From the NCBI GenBank assembly GCA_964293475.1, contig CAXYYJ010000019.1, positions 19,444 through 83,443 on the forward strand: DNA of 64,000 nucleotides, read 5' to 3'. The DNA is from UBA12170 sp964293475. Lineage in GTDB: Bacteria; Bacteroidota; Bacteroidia; Bacteroidales; UBA12170. Position 1 is the stretch's first letter, and each line of letters opens with the position of its first letter. The notes under the pieces are model-generated. The model was not told where the DNA came from, ran no database searches, and was given only the letters and a program-made list of their open reading frames with translations. The position numbers were made by a program, and so were the translations under genes. Of the stretch, positions 8,754 through 16,419 are shown piece by piece.

Positions 8754-9353
8754 TTATTTACCAACAACCACTTTGGCGTATCTGATTACTTTTTCGTTAA
8801 GCGTATATCCTTTTTCAACCACATCAACCACTTTCGATTTCAGTTCATCGGAGGGGGCTGGAATTTCGGTAATGGCTTCGTGAAAATCGGTATCAAAATC
8901 CTGGCCCATGGCATCCATGCTTTTAAGGCCCTTTTTCTCCAATAAAGTATAAAACTTATTGTAAATGAGATCGATACCCTGTTTTACTGATTCTATATCC
9001 TTAGCATCTTTAATGGATTTCATGGCGCGGTCGAAATCGTCGAGAACAGGCAATAATTCGAGCATAAGGTCAGCATGAGCAGTTTTAAAGAGCTCAATGC
9101 GTTCTTTGGCTGTTCTTTTTCTGAAATTGTCAAACTCGGAAAATAGACGAAGATATTTATCTTTTTGCTCGGCTATTTGTGCTTCCAAACCGCTGATATC
9201 TTCTTCGCAGGAAGCAGGCTCGTCGTTTCCTTCTACGTTGTTTTCAGTCATTTCATCCACTGGAGACTGGTTACTTTCGGAAGTATTAGCAGAATCGTTA
9301 ATTTCATTTTCAACTGTCCTTTTTTCGCTGGTTGTGTTCTTCTTCTTTGTCAT
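8754..9353 (-). CDS. grpE: Nucleotide exchange factor GrpE
   Basis: A protein of 199 residues from the chosen ATG at 9353; a 13-codon extension would need a TTG at 9392 and looks less natural. The first 60 residues are low-complexity and acidic, as in many GrpEs. The following long coiled coil carries the family signature FSEFDNFRKRTAKE, and the compact C-terminal beta domain contains FDTDFHEAI and the end motif GYTLNEKVIRYAKVVVG. GrpE releases ADP from DnaK and works with the adjacent DnaJ. No exact TAnnTTTG box was found in the 315 bases upstream, which otherwise contain the terminator of the next gene. Confidence 0.95.
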   Translation of the reverse strand: MTKKKNTTSEKRTVENEINDSANTSESNQSPVDEMTENNVEGNDEPASCEEDISGLEAQIAEQKDKYLRLFSEFDNFRKRTAKERIELFKTAHADLMLELLPVLDDFDRAMKSIKDAKDIESVKQGIDLIYNKFYTLLEKKGLKSMDAMGQDFDTDFHEAITEIPAPSDELKSKVVDVVEKGYTLNEKVIRYAKVVVGK

Positions 9354-9581
9354 AATTGCATTAATTTTGTCAGTTATGCTGAATTTTTTCAATTAAGAGT
9401 TTTTTGTATGAATGAATAACCTGTATGATAAAATCTATTAAAATGTTGTAATATAAGTAATTATGCATTTTGTTACCAAACAATCCCTTTTATGGCAATA
9501 TTTACGCCAAACAATGCTTAGGGGACAATTTGTCAGCCATTTTTCCCAAAATTGCTCCTGCTTAAAAAGTGGCATTTCAGT

Positions 9582-9613
9582 AAAAAAACCCATCCAACCA
9601 AATGAATGGGTTT
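9582..9613 (-). terminator. Terminator of TPP-riboswitch TonB receptor gene
   Basis: On the minus strand an 11-bp stem (9603-9613 with 9586-9596, one G-T pair, AAACCC at the base) with a 6-base loop is followed by a run of T. It ends the TonB receptor transcript 55 bases past its stop. The rest of the gap up to grpE (9354-9581) shows no other clear element. Confidence 0.85.
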
Positions 9614-9668
9614 ATTAGTTTTCAATATGTTCGGATATAATTAATTCAACACCTTTTCTGTCGAATCG

Positions 9669-12035
9669 CTAAAATTCCAGACTGATTCCCCCCAGAAAAT
9701 TTACAGGAGCCATGGGAAAATATCCATCAATTACCTCCCGGTTTCCGTTGGTTTGATAGTTATAAACCCATCCATAGGTTTCATACTTTTCGCTGAAGAT
9801 ATTTTGAACATCCAGATGAAGTCTGATGGTTTTGAAAAATGCCGTAGAAAAACCATAGGTTAGCTTCAGGTCATTCACAAAATAGGGGTCTATGCTGTTG
9901 TATTCGTAGCTGGTATTGTCAATATATTGCCGGCTTACATATTTGGAAATCAGCTGTATATCTAAGTTTTTCAAAGCTTTGAAGGTGATAATGCTGTTGG
10001 CAATGGTATTGGGCGAGAGAATGATATTGGTTTCTCCAACTTCAATGGCTTCCTGGCCCCAGGTATCCCAATTATCAATAAACATAACAAAATCCTTAAT
10101 TTTATTCTTGCTCAGGGTCAGGTTCAAATCCCATCTCAGGGGATTAATGATTTGAGCTCCAGCTGATAACTCGATCCCGCTTCTATAACTTTTTGGCACA
10201 TTGGTCATGATGGCTTCTCCCACATTGTTTATTTTTCCGGTGGCCACCAGTTGGTCTTTATAGTTCATATAGAAGTAGTTGGCGCTGAAAACGAACCTGG
10301 CACTTCTCACTCTCAATCCGGCTTCGAAATCGTGGAGACGCTCAGCTTTTGGAAGATAATTCTCATCGGCATCCTTATAATTTGTTCTGTTTGGCTCACG
10401 GTTGGCGATGGCGAAGCTTGAATAAACCTTCATCAGATTGCCCACATGCCATACAAATCCAACCTTGGGATTCAGAAAATTGAAATTGTGTTCCTGAGAA
10501 ATATCGCGCAAATCGTCGTGGGTTCCTTTGATTCTGTAGTTTATTTTGCGGTATTGCAAATCGCCGAATAGCGATAGGGAATAACCCAGCATATAGTTCA
10601 CTTTACCGTAAATATTGAAATCGGTTTTTAATCCGTTATTGCGATACCACTCATGATTGATATTGCTGTTGCTGGTATTTTGCGCCCAGATAACCTTGCC
10701 AAAGTGATCGCCAGCATATTGGTTCCAGCCCAGTCCCAGGTTGGCTTCCAGTTTTTTATCCTGATAGTTGAGACCTAAATTTGTTCCATAAAAATGATTG
10801 TCGAGCCATTTTTGTTGAATGAGATTGGTGCTGGTGCTGGTATCGCCTGAAACAATAAAATTGTTAATCAGATAGTCTGAAAAATCGCGGTCTTGCTTGT
10901 ATTGCTCGTAGAATCCTTTGCCTCTGGTATAGAACAAAGTTGAGTTCAGGCTAAGTTTGTCGGTGAAGGTGTGAGAATAATGGAGCTGGTAGTAATCCTG
11001 CTGATAATCATCCACTTCGTTTTCGTAGGTGTAGGGGTTATAGGTTCTGTTGGTATCGAGCGATGCTTTGGGCATTCCTTCCCAGGCCTGGTAGGTCACT
11101 TCTTTTCCGCTGAGAATGATGAACTTCACCACATCTTTTTCGCCATAATAACCCCCGGAGAAATACAGAGATTTTAAATCGGCAAATGCTCTGTCGATAT
11201 AACCATCGGAGTGTATTTTCGATAGTCGTCCATCGAAGGCCAGATTGTTTTTGAGCAAGCCGGTACCAAAGCTTACCGAGTTTTTTAGGGTATTGTAGGA
11301 ACCTGCTCTGCCATCATATTTGGCGTAAGCTTCATCGTTCAGGAGCTTGGTTTGCATATTGATACTCGCCCCAAAAGCGCCAGCCCCATTGGAGGATGTG
11401 CCAACGCCTCTTTGAATTTGAATATGGTCGAGGGAGGATGCTAAATCGGGCAAATCGACAAAATAGACCGAATGACTTTCGGCGTCGTTCATAGGAACAC
11501 CATTTACTGTGATGTTGATGCGGGTCATATCGGAACCCCGAATTCTGAAGCCTGTATAGCCCACGCCATTACCGGCATCGCTGGTAACGATAACCGAAGG
11601 GCTGCTGTTGATGAGAAAGGGCAAATCCTGACCGTTGTTACCTTTGGCAATTTCTGCTTTTGAAATATTGTCGAAAGCCGCCGGATTGTTGTCATGAACC
11701 CTATTGGCCATCACCACCACTTCTTCGCCAAGCAATCCTTCTTTTATGTCGATGGAGAGATGGGCATCTTCTTTAAAAGCCAACCGCTCCTTATATGTTT
11801 GATATCCAACAAAACTTACCCGAATTTCGTAGCTTCCTTTGGGCATGTTTTCGAACGAGAAAGCGCCGCGGTTATCGCTCACCATTTGGTAGCTTGTTAT
11901 TCCATCCATGCGAACATGAGCCCCCACCAATGGGAGTCCGGTCTCGCTATCGGCCACCTGGCCACTGATTTTAACTTGTGAAAAAACGAAGGCAGGAATC
12001 AACACTGCCAGGGTTAGAATGAATTTTTTAATCAT
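9669..12035 (-). CDS. TonB-dependent receptor, probable thiamin/precursor uptake
   Basis: An outer-membrane receptor of 788 residues from the ATG at 12035. It has a signal peptide (MIKKFILTLAVLIPAFVFSQ), a carboxypeptidase-regulatory-like N-terminal domain (VADSETGLPLVGAHVRMDG), a plug (NDAESHSVYFVDLPD, IQIQRGVGTSSNGAGAFG) and a 22-strand-type barrel ending PVNFLGGISLEF. It imports a bulky or scarce solute using TonB energy. The substrate is inferred from the TPP riboswitch directly upstream: TonB receptors controlled by thi elements in Bacteroidota are predicted thiamin-related importers. A longer frame starting at 12104 lies inside the riboswitch and is an artefact. The gene is transcribed alone, from a promoter ending just before the riboswitch to the terminator at 9582-9613. 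Confidence 0.9.
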   Translation of the reverse strand: MIKKFILTLAVLIPAFVFSQVKISGQVADSETGLPLVGAHVRMDGITSYQMVSDNRGAFSFENMPKGSYEIRVSFVGYQTYKERLAFKEDAHLSIDIKEGLLGEEVVVMANRVHDNNPAAFDNISKAEIAKGNNGQDLPFLINSSPSVIVTSDAGNGVGYTGFRIRGSDMTRINITVNGVPMNDAESHSVYFVDLPDLASSLDHIQIQRGVGTSSNGAGAFGASINMQTKLLNDEAYAKYDGRAGSYNTLKNSVSFGTGLLKNNLAFDGRLSKIHSDGYIDRAFADLKSLYFSGGYYGEKDVVKFIILSGKEVTYQAWEGMPKASLDTNRTYNPYTYENEVDDYQQDYYQLHYSHTFTDKLSLNSTLFYTRGKGFYEQYKQDRDFSDYLINNFIVSGDTSTSTNLIQQKWLDNHFYGTNLGLNYQDKKLEANLGLGWNQYAGDHFGKVIWAQNTSNSNINHEWYRNNGLKTDFNIYGKVNYMLGYSLSLFGDLQYRKINYRIKGTHDDLRDISQEHNFNFLNPKVGFVWHVGNLMKVYSSFAIANREPNRTNYKDADENYLPKAERLHDFEAGLRVRSARFVFSANYFYMNYKDQLVATGKINNVGEAIMTNVPKSYRSGIELSAGAQIINPLRWDLNLTLSKNKIKDFVMFIDNWDTWGQEAIEVGETNIILSPNTIANSIITFKALKNLDIQLISKYVSRQYIDNTSYEYNSIDPYFVNDLKLTYGFSTAFFKTIRLHLDVQNIFSEKYETYGWVYNYQTNGNREVIDGYFPMAPVNFLGGISLEF

Positions 12036-12063
12036 ACTTATTGATTTTTTAGAGTTAAAAAAA

Positions 12064-12164
12064 CCAATAGAGAATGTCTGATACTTGTTTCCCTCCGCCG
12101 GCATTACCCGGATCAGGTATTATGAGTATGATCTCAGCCCGTTATATTAAGGCACCTCTATTGT
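12064..12164 (-). promoter_or_regulatory. TPP riboswitch (thi element)
   Basis: The minus strand carries the conserved parts in order: AGAGGTGCC, then GGGCTGAGA, a short P3, then ACCTGATCCGGGTAATGCC and GGCGGAGGGA. The closing stem P1 is formed by AATAGAG (12162-12156) with CTCTATT (12072-12066). Thiamin pyrophosphate binding should lower expression of the TonB receptor whose ATG is at 12035. Immediately after P1 comes GG and seven T, so transcription control is possible; translation control cannot be excluded. Confidence 0.96.
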
Positions 12165-12175
12165 GATTATCACTG

Positions 12176-12204
12176 CAAAATTAATAAAAAATTAAACTCA
12201 CCAA
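12176..12204 (-). promoter_or_regulatory. Promoter of the riboswitch transcript
   Basis: On the minus strand TTG (12204-12202), 18 bases, then TAATTTTG (12183-12176), matching the Bacteroidota -33/-7 pattern. Predicted start near 12169, a few bases before the first riboswitch base. Confidence 0.75.
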
Positions 12205-12274
12205 CCGCATTTTGGATTTGTGTGTTTTACCCATTGGTGAATTGGGGGAATAAAAAAGACTTTGTACGAAGGGT

Positions 12275-13156
12275 TTATTGAGCAGAAACTAATTTTTCAA
12301 GAAGGGTTTCGACCAGTTTTCGCACAGAGATTTTATAGTCTTTGGAGTATTCTTTTCTTTCGCGGTTGGCAATGATGGCGCAAACAGTCATAGCTTGATG
12401 CCCCAGAGCTTTCGACAATCCGTAGAGCGCCGATGTTTCCATTTCGAAGTTGGTGATTTTCTGTCCCTTATGCTCAAAATGGCTGATGCGATGATTTAAA
12501 TCGGGATAGGCCAAAGGCATGCGCAACACGCGCCCCTGGGGACCAAAAAAGCCCGGAGCTGTGGCCGTTATTCCTTTCAGAAAATCGCGACCAACTGTTG
12601 ATAAAAGCGTTTCGGAGCCAGCTACTGCATAGGCTTGTGGTAATTCCGAAGGCCATTGGGTTTTGGTTAAAAACGCTTCGGTCATTTCTTTGTCAATCAC
12701 TTCGTTCACCTGCTCATAAAACCACATAAGCCCGTCAATGCCAATCCCATGGCTCGAAGCCACGTAACTATCCACCGGAATTTCGGGCTGCAAAGCGCCG
12801 CTGGTTCCCAGTCGATAGAGATTCAGGCTTTTATGGCTTGTTTTAGGGGTTCTTGTTGTTAAATCGATGTTCGAAATAGCGTCGAGCTCATTAATCACAA
12901 TATCCAGATTGTCAGTTCCCATTCCGGTGCTCAGCACTGTGAGTCTTTTGGAGCCAATATAGCCTGTATGCGTATGAATTTCGCGGTTGGCCTGCCGAAA
13001 CTCAACCTTGTCGAAATATTCCGAAATCATGGAAACGCGCCCCGGATCGCCCACCAGAATAATGTCGTTGGCTATATTTTCGGGGTGAAGTTTTAAATGA
13101 TAGATACTTCCATCGGGATTTAAAATCAATTCTGATTCGGCTATGGGCTGGTTCAT
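12275..13156 (-). CDS. Nucleoside phosphorylase, uridine phosphorylase-like
   Basis: A 293-residue enzyme of the purine/uridine phosphorylase superfamily (PNP_UDP_1). It shows phosphate-loop residues in VGDPGRV, the STGMGTDN segment and the ribose-binding NFEMETSAL motif, all in the usual order. Such enzymes split nucleosides with phosphate to ribose-1-phosphate and a free base, for salvage. The length fits the Bacteroidota uridine-phosphorylase-like branch rather than hexameric 250-residue enzymes, but base preference cannot be read from sequence alone. It is transcribed alone, from its own promoter, and is divergent from cinA. It follows upstream of, but is separate from, the riboswitch gene. 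Confidence 0.85.
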   Translation of the reverse strand: MNQPIAESELILNPDGSIYHLKLHPENIANDIILVGDPGRVSMISEYFDKVEFRQANREIHTHTGYIGSKRLTVLSTGMGTDNLDIVINELDAISNIDLTTRTPKTSHKSLNLYRLGTSGALQPEIPVDSYVASSHGIGIDGLMWFYEQVNEVIDKEMTEAFLTKTQWPSELPQAYAVAGSETLLSTVGRDFLKGITATAPGFFGPQGRVLRMPLAYPDLNHRISHFEHKGQKITNFEMETSALYGLSKALGHQAMTVCAIIANRERKEYSKDYKISVRKLVETLLEKLVSAQ

Positions 13157-13215
13157 AAGTGGATTTTTTAATGATTAATTGCTGCAAACATCTAATTTTG
13201 CAAAAAAATAAGCTG

Positions 13216-13244
13216 CAAATATAGCTAAACGAAAGCGATTTCAA
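13216..13244 (-). promoter_or_regulatory. Promoter of nucleoside phosphorylase
   Basis: TTG (13244-13242), 18-base spacer, TATATTTG (13223-13216) on the minus strand. The leader would be about 50 bases. Confidence 0.75.
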
Positions 13245-13330
13245 TAAATATTTGAACAGGCAAAAAGTCGCTGTGGTGGGGCAAACCAAAAGAATATCTC
13301 AATATTAACAAAGGATAAAAAAGAATTTTC

Positions 13331-14587
13331 ATGAGAACAGAAGTTGAAATAATCAATATCGGTGACGAACTTTTAATTGGGCAGGTTGTCAATACCAACG
13401 CTTCGTGGATGGGTAGTTTGCTGAGCCAGAATGGATTCTATGTAAAAACCATCAAGGCCATTGCCGACAGCGCCGAGGCCATCGAATCGGCTTTGGATTA
13501 TGCTACCAAAAATGCTCAGGTAATTCTTTTGAGTGGAGGTTTGGGCCCCACAAAGGACGATATCACTAAAAAGGTATTGGCAAAATATTTCGAATCGGAC
13601 ATGTATTTTAATGAACAGTCGTACGAAAATATTGCACGATTGTTTTATTCCCGCGGCTTTCCGGTGAGCGACGATAACAGGCTTCAGGCTTTTTTGCCGG
13701 TAAAAGCCCAGGCCATTCCCAATAGAAATGGAACCGCTTATGGAATGTGGTTCGAAAAAGATAACACTGTGATTGTGAGTATGCCCGGCGTTCCATTCGA
13801 AATGAAAACCATGATGGAAAAGGAGGTGCTGCCACGTTTAAAAGCCCGTTTTTCCGTTGAAGTCTATTATCAAAAAGTGATTATGACAACGGGTTTGGGC
13901 GAGTCGATGCTGGCCAAAGAAATAGAAGCTGAAGAAAATGCGCTACCTGAATACATTAAGCTGGCCTATTTGCCAAAACCAGGTTTTGTGCGTTTGCGGT
14001 TGTCGGCTAGAGGAACCGATGATGCGCAGCTTAAATCGGATTTAGAATATCATACATCGCAGATAGTGAGTCGATTGGGTAAAAAAGTGGTTTATGGTTT
14101 TGATGAGGACAGTCTGGAGCAAGTTCTGGGAAACCTGCTTTTGAAGCATCAACTCACCGTTTCCACTGCCGAAAGCTGCACCGGTGGCACCATTGCTCAA
14201 ACACTCACATCAAAAGCCGGTTCTTCTGCCTATTTTCTGGGGGGCATTGTGAGCTATTCCAACGAAGCAAAAATGCATTTGCTGGGAGTTGATAAGGTAT
14301 TGATTGACAATTTTGGGGCAGTGAGCAAAGAAGTAGTTGAACAGATGGCCAGGGGGGGGCAAAAGGCTTTTAAATCGGATTATTGTATTGCCACCAGCGG
14401 AATTGCCGGGCCTGGGGGAGGAACAGATGAAAAGCCCGTTGGTACCACATGGATTGCCCTTGCAGGACCCAAAGGCGTTATTTCTGCTAAATACTCGCTG
14501 GGGGAAGATCGTGGCCGGAATATTTTTCGGGCATCGACCATAGCTTTGAACTTGCTCAGAATGGCGATAATGGATGGGCTTGATTAA
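13331..14587 (+). CDS. cinA: CinA family protein (NMN amidohydrolase/COG1058)
   Basis: A 418-residue two-domain protein. The N-terminal MoaB/MogA-like domain (about 1-170) contains IGDELLIGQVVNTN and LSGGLGPTKDD. The C-terminal CinA domain (about 255-415) contains VSTAESCTGG with the catalytic Ser, and IATSGIAGPGGG. The C-terminal domain deamidates nicotinamide mononucleotide for NAD recycling; the N-terminal part is an ADP-ribose pyrophosphatase-type domain in characterised members. Full length, with intact motifs. Start ATG 13331. A run of eight G near 14352 (coding ARGG) is a possible slippage site but the frame is intact. It is the only gene on the plus strand between two minus-strand genes. 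Confidence 0.93.
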   Translation: MRTEVEIINIGDELLIGQVVNTNASWMGSLLSQNGFYVKTIKAIADSAEAIESALDYATKNAQVILLSGGLGPTKDDITKKVLAKYFESDMYFNEQSYENIARLFYSRGFPVSDDNRLQAFLPVKAQAIPNRNGTAYGMWFEKDNTVIVSMPGVPFEMKTMMEKEVLPRLKARFSVEVYYQKVIMTTGLGESMLAKEIEAEENALPEYIKLAYLPKPGFVRLRLSARGTDDAQLKSDLEYHTSQIVSRLGKKVVYGFDEDSLEQVLGNLLLKHQLTVSTAESCTGGTIAQTLTSKAGSSAYFLGGIVSYSNEAKMHLLGVDKVLIDNFGAVSKEVVEQMARGGQKAFKSDYCIATSGIAGPGGGTDEKPVGTTWIALAGPKGVISAKYSLGEDRGRNIFRASTIALNLLRMAIMDGLD

Positions 14588-14596
14588 AATTCCGGA

Positions 14597-14631
14597 CAAA
14601 AAAAATGCCCTTCCCAGGATGAGAAGAGCAT
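14597..14631 (-). terminator. Terminator of the 153-residue gene
   Basis: On the minus strand an 11-bp stem (14631-14621 with 14615-14605, two G-T pairs) runs into eight T. On the plus strand the same stem has mismatches and no T run, so it serves the minus-strand gene. Confidence 0.8.
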
Positions 14632-14651
14632 ATCATTGAGTTAATTGAGTC

Positions 14652-15113
14652 CTAAGCTAATAGTAATTCGCTTCTCACGAAGCCCTTAAAAATTAGATCT
14701 TTAGAGATATCTTTGTTCGTCATTTCAGCAAGTTGTGACAGGCAAACATCGCAGTTACTCCAGAAAAGCTTCACATCGAAACGTAGATTTTTTGCCGAAT
14801 CGTGATAAACGTTTACAATGTTTCCCGCAAAAGCATAATTCTGAAACTGAAAATCGCTTTGGTTCGAAATTTTATGAAAAAGAACTTGTTTACCAAAAAG
14901 CTGGGAACCGAAAAATGTGGTTTTGTTTTCCAATCTGGCCTGCAACAAGTCTATGGTTTTTATTCTTGTATTCTCGTCGGCCTTTTTCGCTTTCCCATCA
15001 TCATTTTCATTCTTATTTTTTTCGAAGATTTTCCATCCTCTCACCAGTGGTATGTAGATTACAATTCCTGCAACCAATACTCCTGAAATAATATTAATAA
15101 AATGTTTTTTCAT
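14652..15113 (-). CDS. Membrane-anchored protein with CxxC, possibly truncated
   Basis: A 153-residue protein of unknown function. Residues about 8-27 form one N-terminal membrane segment, followed by a charged linker (EKNKNENDDGKAKKADEN). The rest is a soluble part with LFWSNCDVCLSQL near residue 120. Many Bacteroidota thiol-disulfide proteins place a CxxC of this kind early in a thioredoxin-like fold, after a similar membrane anchor and lead-in. Here the chain ends only about 33 residues after the CxxC, too short for a complete fold, so the gene may be truncated or belong to another family. A proper terminator follows 20 bases on, so no remnant of a longer gene lies downstream. Confidence 0.55.
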   Translation of the reverse strand: MKKHFINIISGVLVAGIVIYIPLVRGWKIFEKNKNENDDGKAKKADENTRIKTIDLLQARLENKTTFFGSQLFGKQVLFHKISNQSDFQFQNYAFAGNIVNVYHDSAKNLRFDVKLFWSNCDVCLSQLAEMTNKDISKDLIFKGFVRSELLLA

Positions 15114-15273
15114 GACTCAATGCTTAAACTCAAGGGGTTTAACGCAGCCGACGGTGTTTAGGTTTCAAAAGAACTGAGTATTTTTAATAAATAGTTACTT
15201 TTTTTTATCAGCAGCCGAATTAGATGGGTCAGTTTCATTAGCTTTTGTATTTTTACCAGCAAAATAGAAATAA

Positions 15274-16080
15274 ATGAACGAAAAGGAACTCAGGGAATTA
15301 ACTCAGGGGGTTATTAAAGTTAGCAAGGAAGCCGGGGGTTATTTGAAAAAAGAAATCCGCAAGCTCAACACTCGCGATGTGATGGAGAAAGGAATTCACA
15401 ATCTGGTGACTTATGTTGACAAGACCTCTGAGCGGATGATAGTTGATGCTTTGAGCAGGTTGCTTCCTGAGTCGGGATTTATAGCCGAAGAAGGAACGAG
15501 TACCAAACAGGGCAAAGACTATAACTGGATAATCGACCCACTTGATGGAACCACCAACTATATTCACGGAGTGCCTTTATATTCTGTGAGTCTGGCTTTG
15601 AAATATCACAACGAAATAATTCTTGGGGTCATTTACGAACCCAATCTCAACGAGTGTTTCTATAGCTGGAAAGGAGGAAAATCCTATCTGAACGGAAGGA
15701 TTATTCGGGTTTCGGGAACCGCAGATTTGGATAATGCTCTCTTTGCCACCGGATTTCCCTATTACGACTATTCAAAACTTCCTCCATATATGGAGTTTTT
15801 CGAATATCTGATGCAATACAGCAGGGGAATCAGGCGCCTTGGCAGTGCCGCAGTCGATATGGCCTATGTGGCCTGTGGCAGGTACGACGGGTTTTATGAA
15901 TATGGACTGAGCCCATGGGATGTTGCTGCCGGAACCATCATCATAAAAAATGCCGGGGGAATAAATACTGATTTTAGCGAAGGCGAAAACTATATCTTCG
16001 GCAAAGAGCTTATCAGTGTCAACCCGCTGATTTATAAAGAATTTCATACAATTTTTTCGCAACACTTTAACAAGAAATAG
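15274..16080 (+). CDS. Inositol monophosphatase family phosphatase
   Basis: A 268-residue Mg-dependent phosphatase. All metal and active-site motifs are visible: EE in IAEEG, DPLDGTTNY (about 90-98) and the late SPWDVAAG motif with the catalytic Asp. The family removes phosphate from inositol monophosphate, but in bacteria the same fold is also used for fructose-1,6-bisphosphate, NADP or 3'-phosphoadenosine phosphate, so the natural substrate is open. It heads a run of plus-strand genes (DUF2061, NfeD, macrodomain) with close spacing. Confidence 0.88.
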   Translation: MNEKELRELTQGVIKVSKEAGGYLKKEIRKLNTRDVMEKGIHNLVTYVDKTSERMIVDALSRLLPESGFIAEEGTSTKQGKDYNWIIDPLDGTTNYIHGVPLYSVSLALKYHNEIILGVIYEPNLNECFYSWKGGKSYLNGRIIRVSGTADLDNALFATGFPYYDYSKLPPYMEFFEYLMQYSRGIRRLGSAAVDMAYVACGRYDGFYEYGLSPWDVAAGTIIIKNAGGINTDFSEGENYIFGKELISVNPLIYKEFHTIFSQHFNKK

Positions 16081-16107
16081 ATTTTTTTGTGCCATACTAA
16101 AACAACT

Positions 16108-16419
16108 ATGAGTAAAGAGAATAATAACACATCACAAAGAACAAAAGACACGCCCATCAGAAGTATTCTGAAAGCTATAAGCTGGAGGATAATTGCTTCA
16201 GCTTCAACATTTATCATTGTATTTTTTATTGCCCGTGAACACTCGGATCAAACCTTTAATCAAGGTTTGGAAACTGCATCGTATATCACAGGAATAGAAT
16301 TGGTTGCCAAACTTTTAATCTATTATTTACATGAAAGACTGTGGACAAATATTAACTGGGGAAAGAACTGGAGAGCTTACGCCCGCAAAAGGCTCGAAAA
16401 GCGACAGCAATTATCGTAG
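16108..16419 (+). CDS. DUF2061 small membrane protein
   Basis: A protein of 103 residues from the ATG at 16108; a seven-codon extension starts at TTG. A hydrophilic N-terminus precedes the family motif SILKAISWRIIAS, then a membrane segment (about STFIIVFFIAREHS), a second helix (IELVAKLLIYYLHERLW) and WGKNWR. DUF2061 proteins are predicted inner-membrane proteins of unknown function, often near sulfur-assimilation genes. Its 3' end overlaps the next frame by 89 bases. Confidence 0.8.
   Translation: MSKENNNTSQRTKDTPIRSILKAISWRIIASASTFIIVFFIAREHSDQTFNQGLETASYITGIELVAKLLIYYLHERLWTNINWGKNWRAYARKRLEKRQQLS

Noticed and set aside
9354..9392. TTG-started extension of GrpE
   Set aside because: The ATG at 9353 gives a typical acidic N-terminus; the extension adds nothing family-like.
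12036..12104. Upstream extension of the thiamin-type TonB receptor
   Set aside because: It is translated from riboswitch sequence; the signal peptide starts at 12035.
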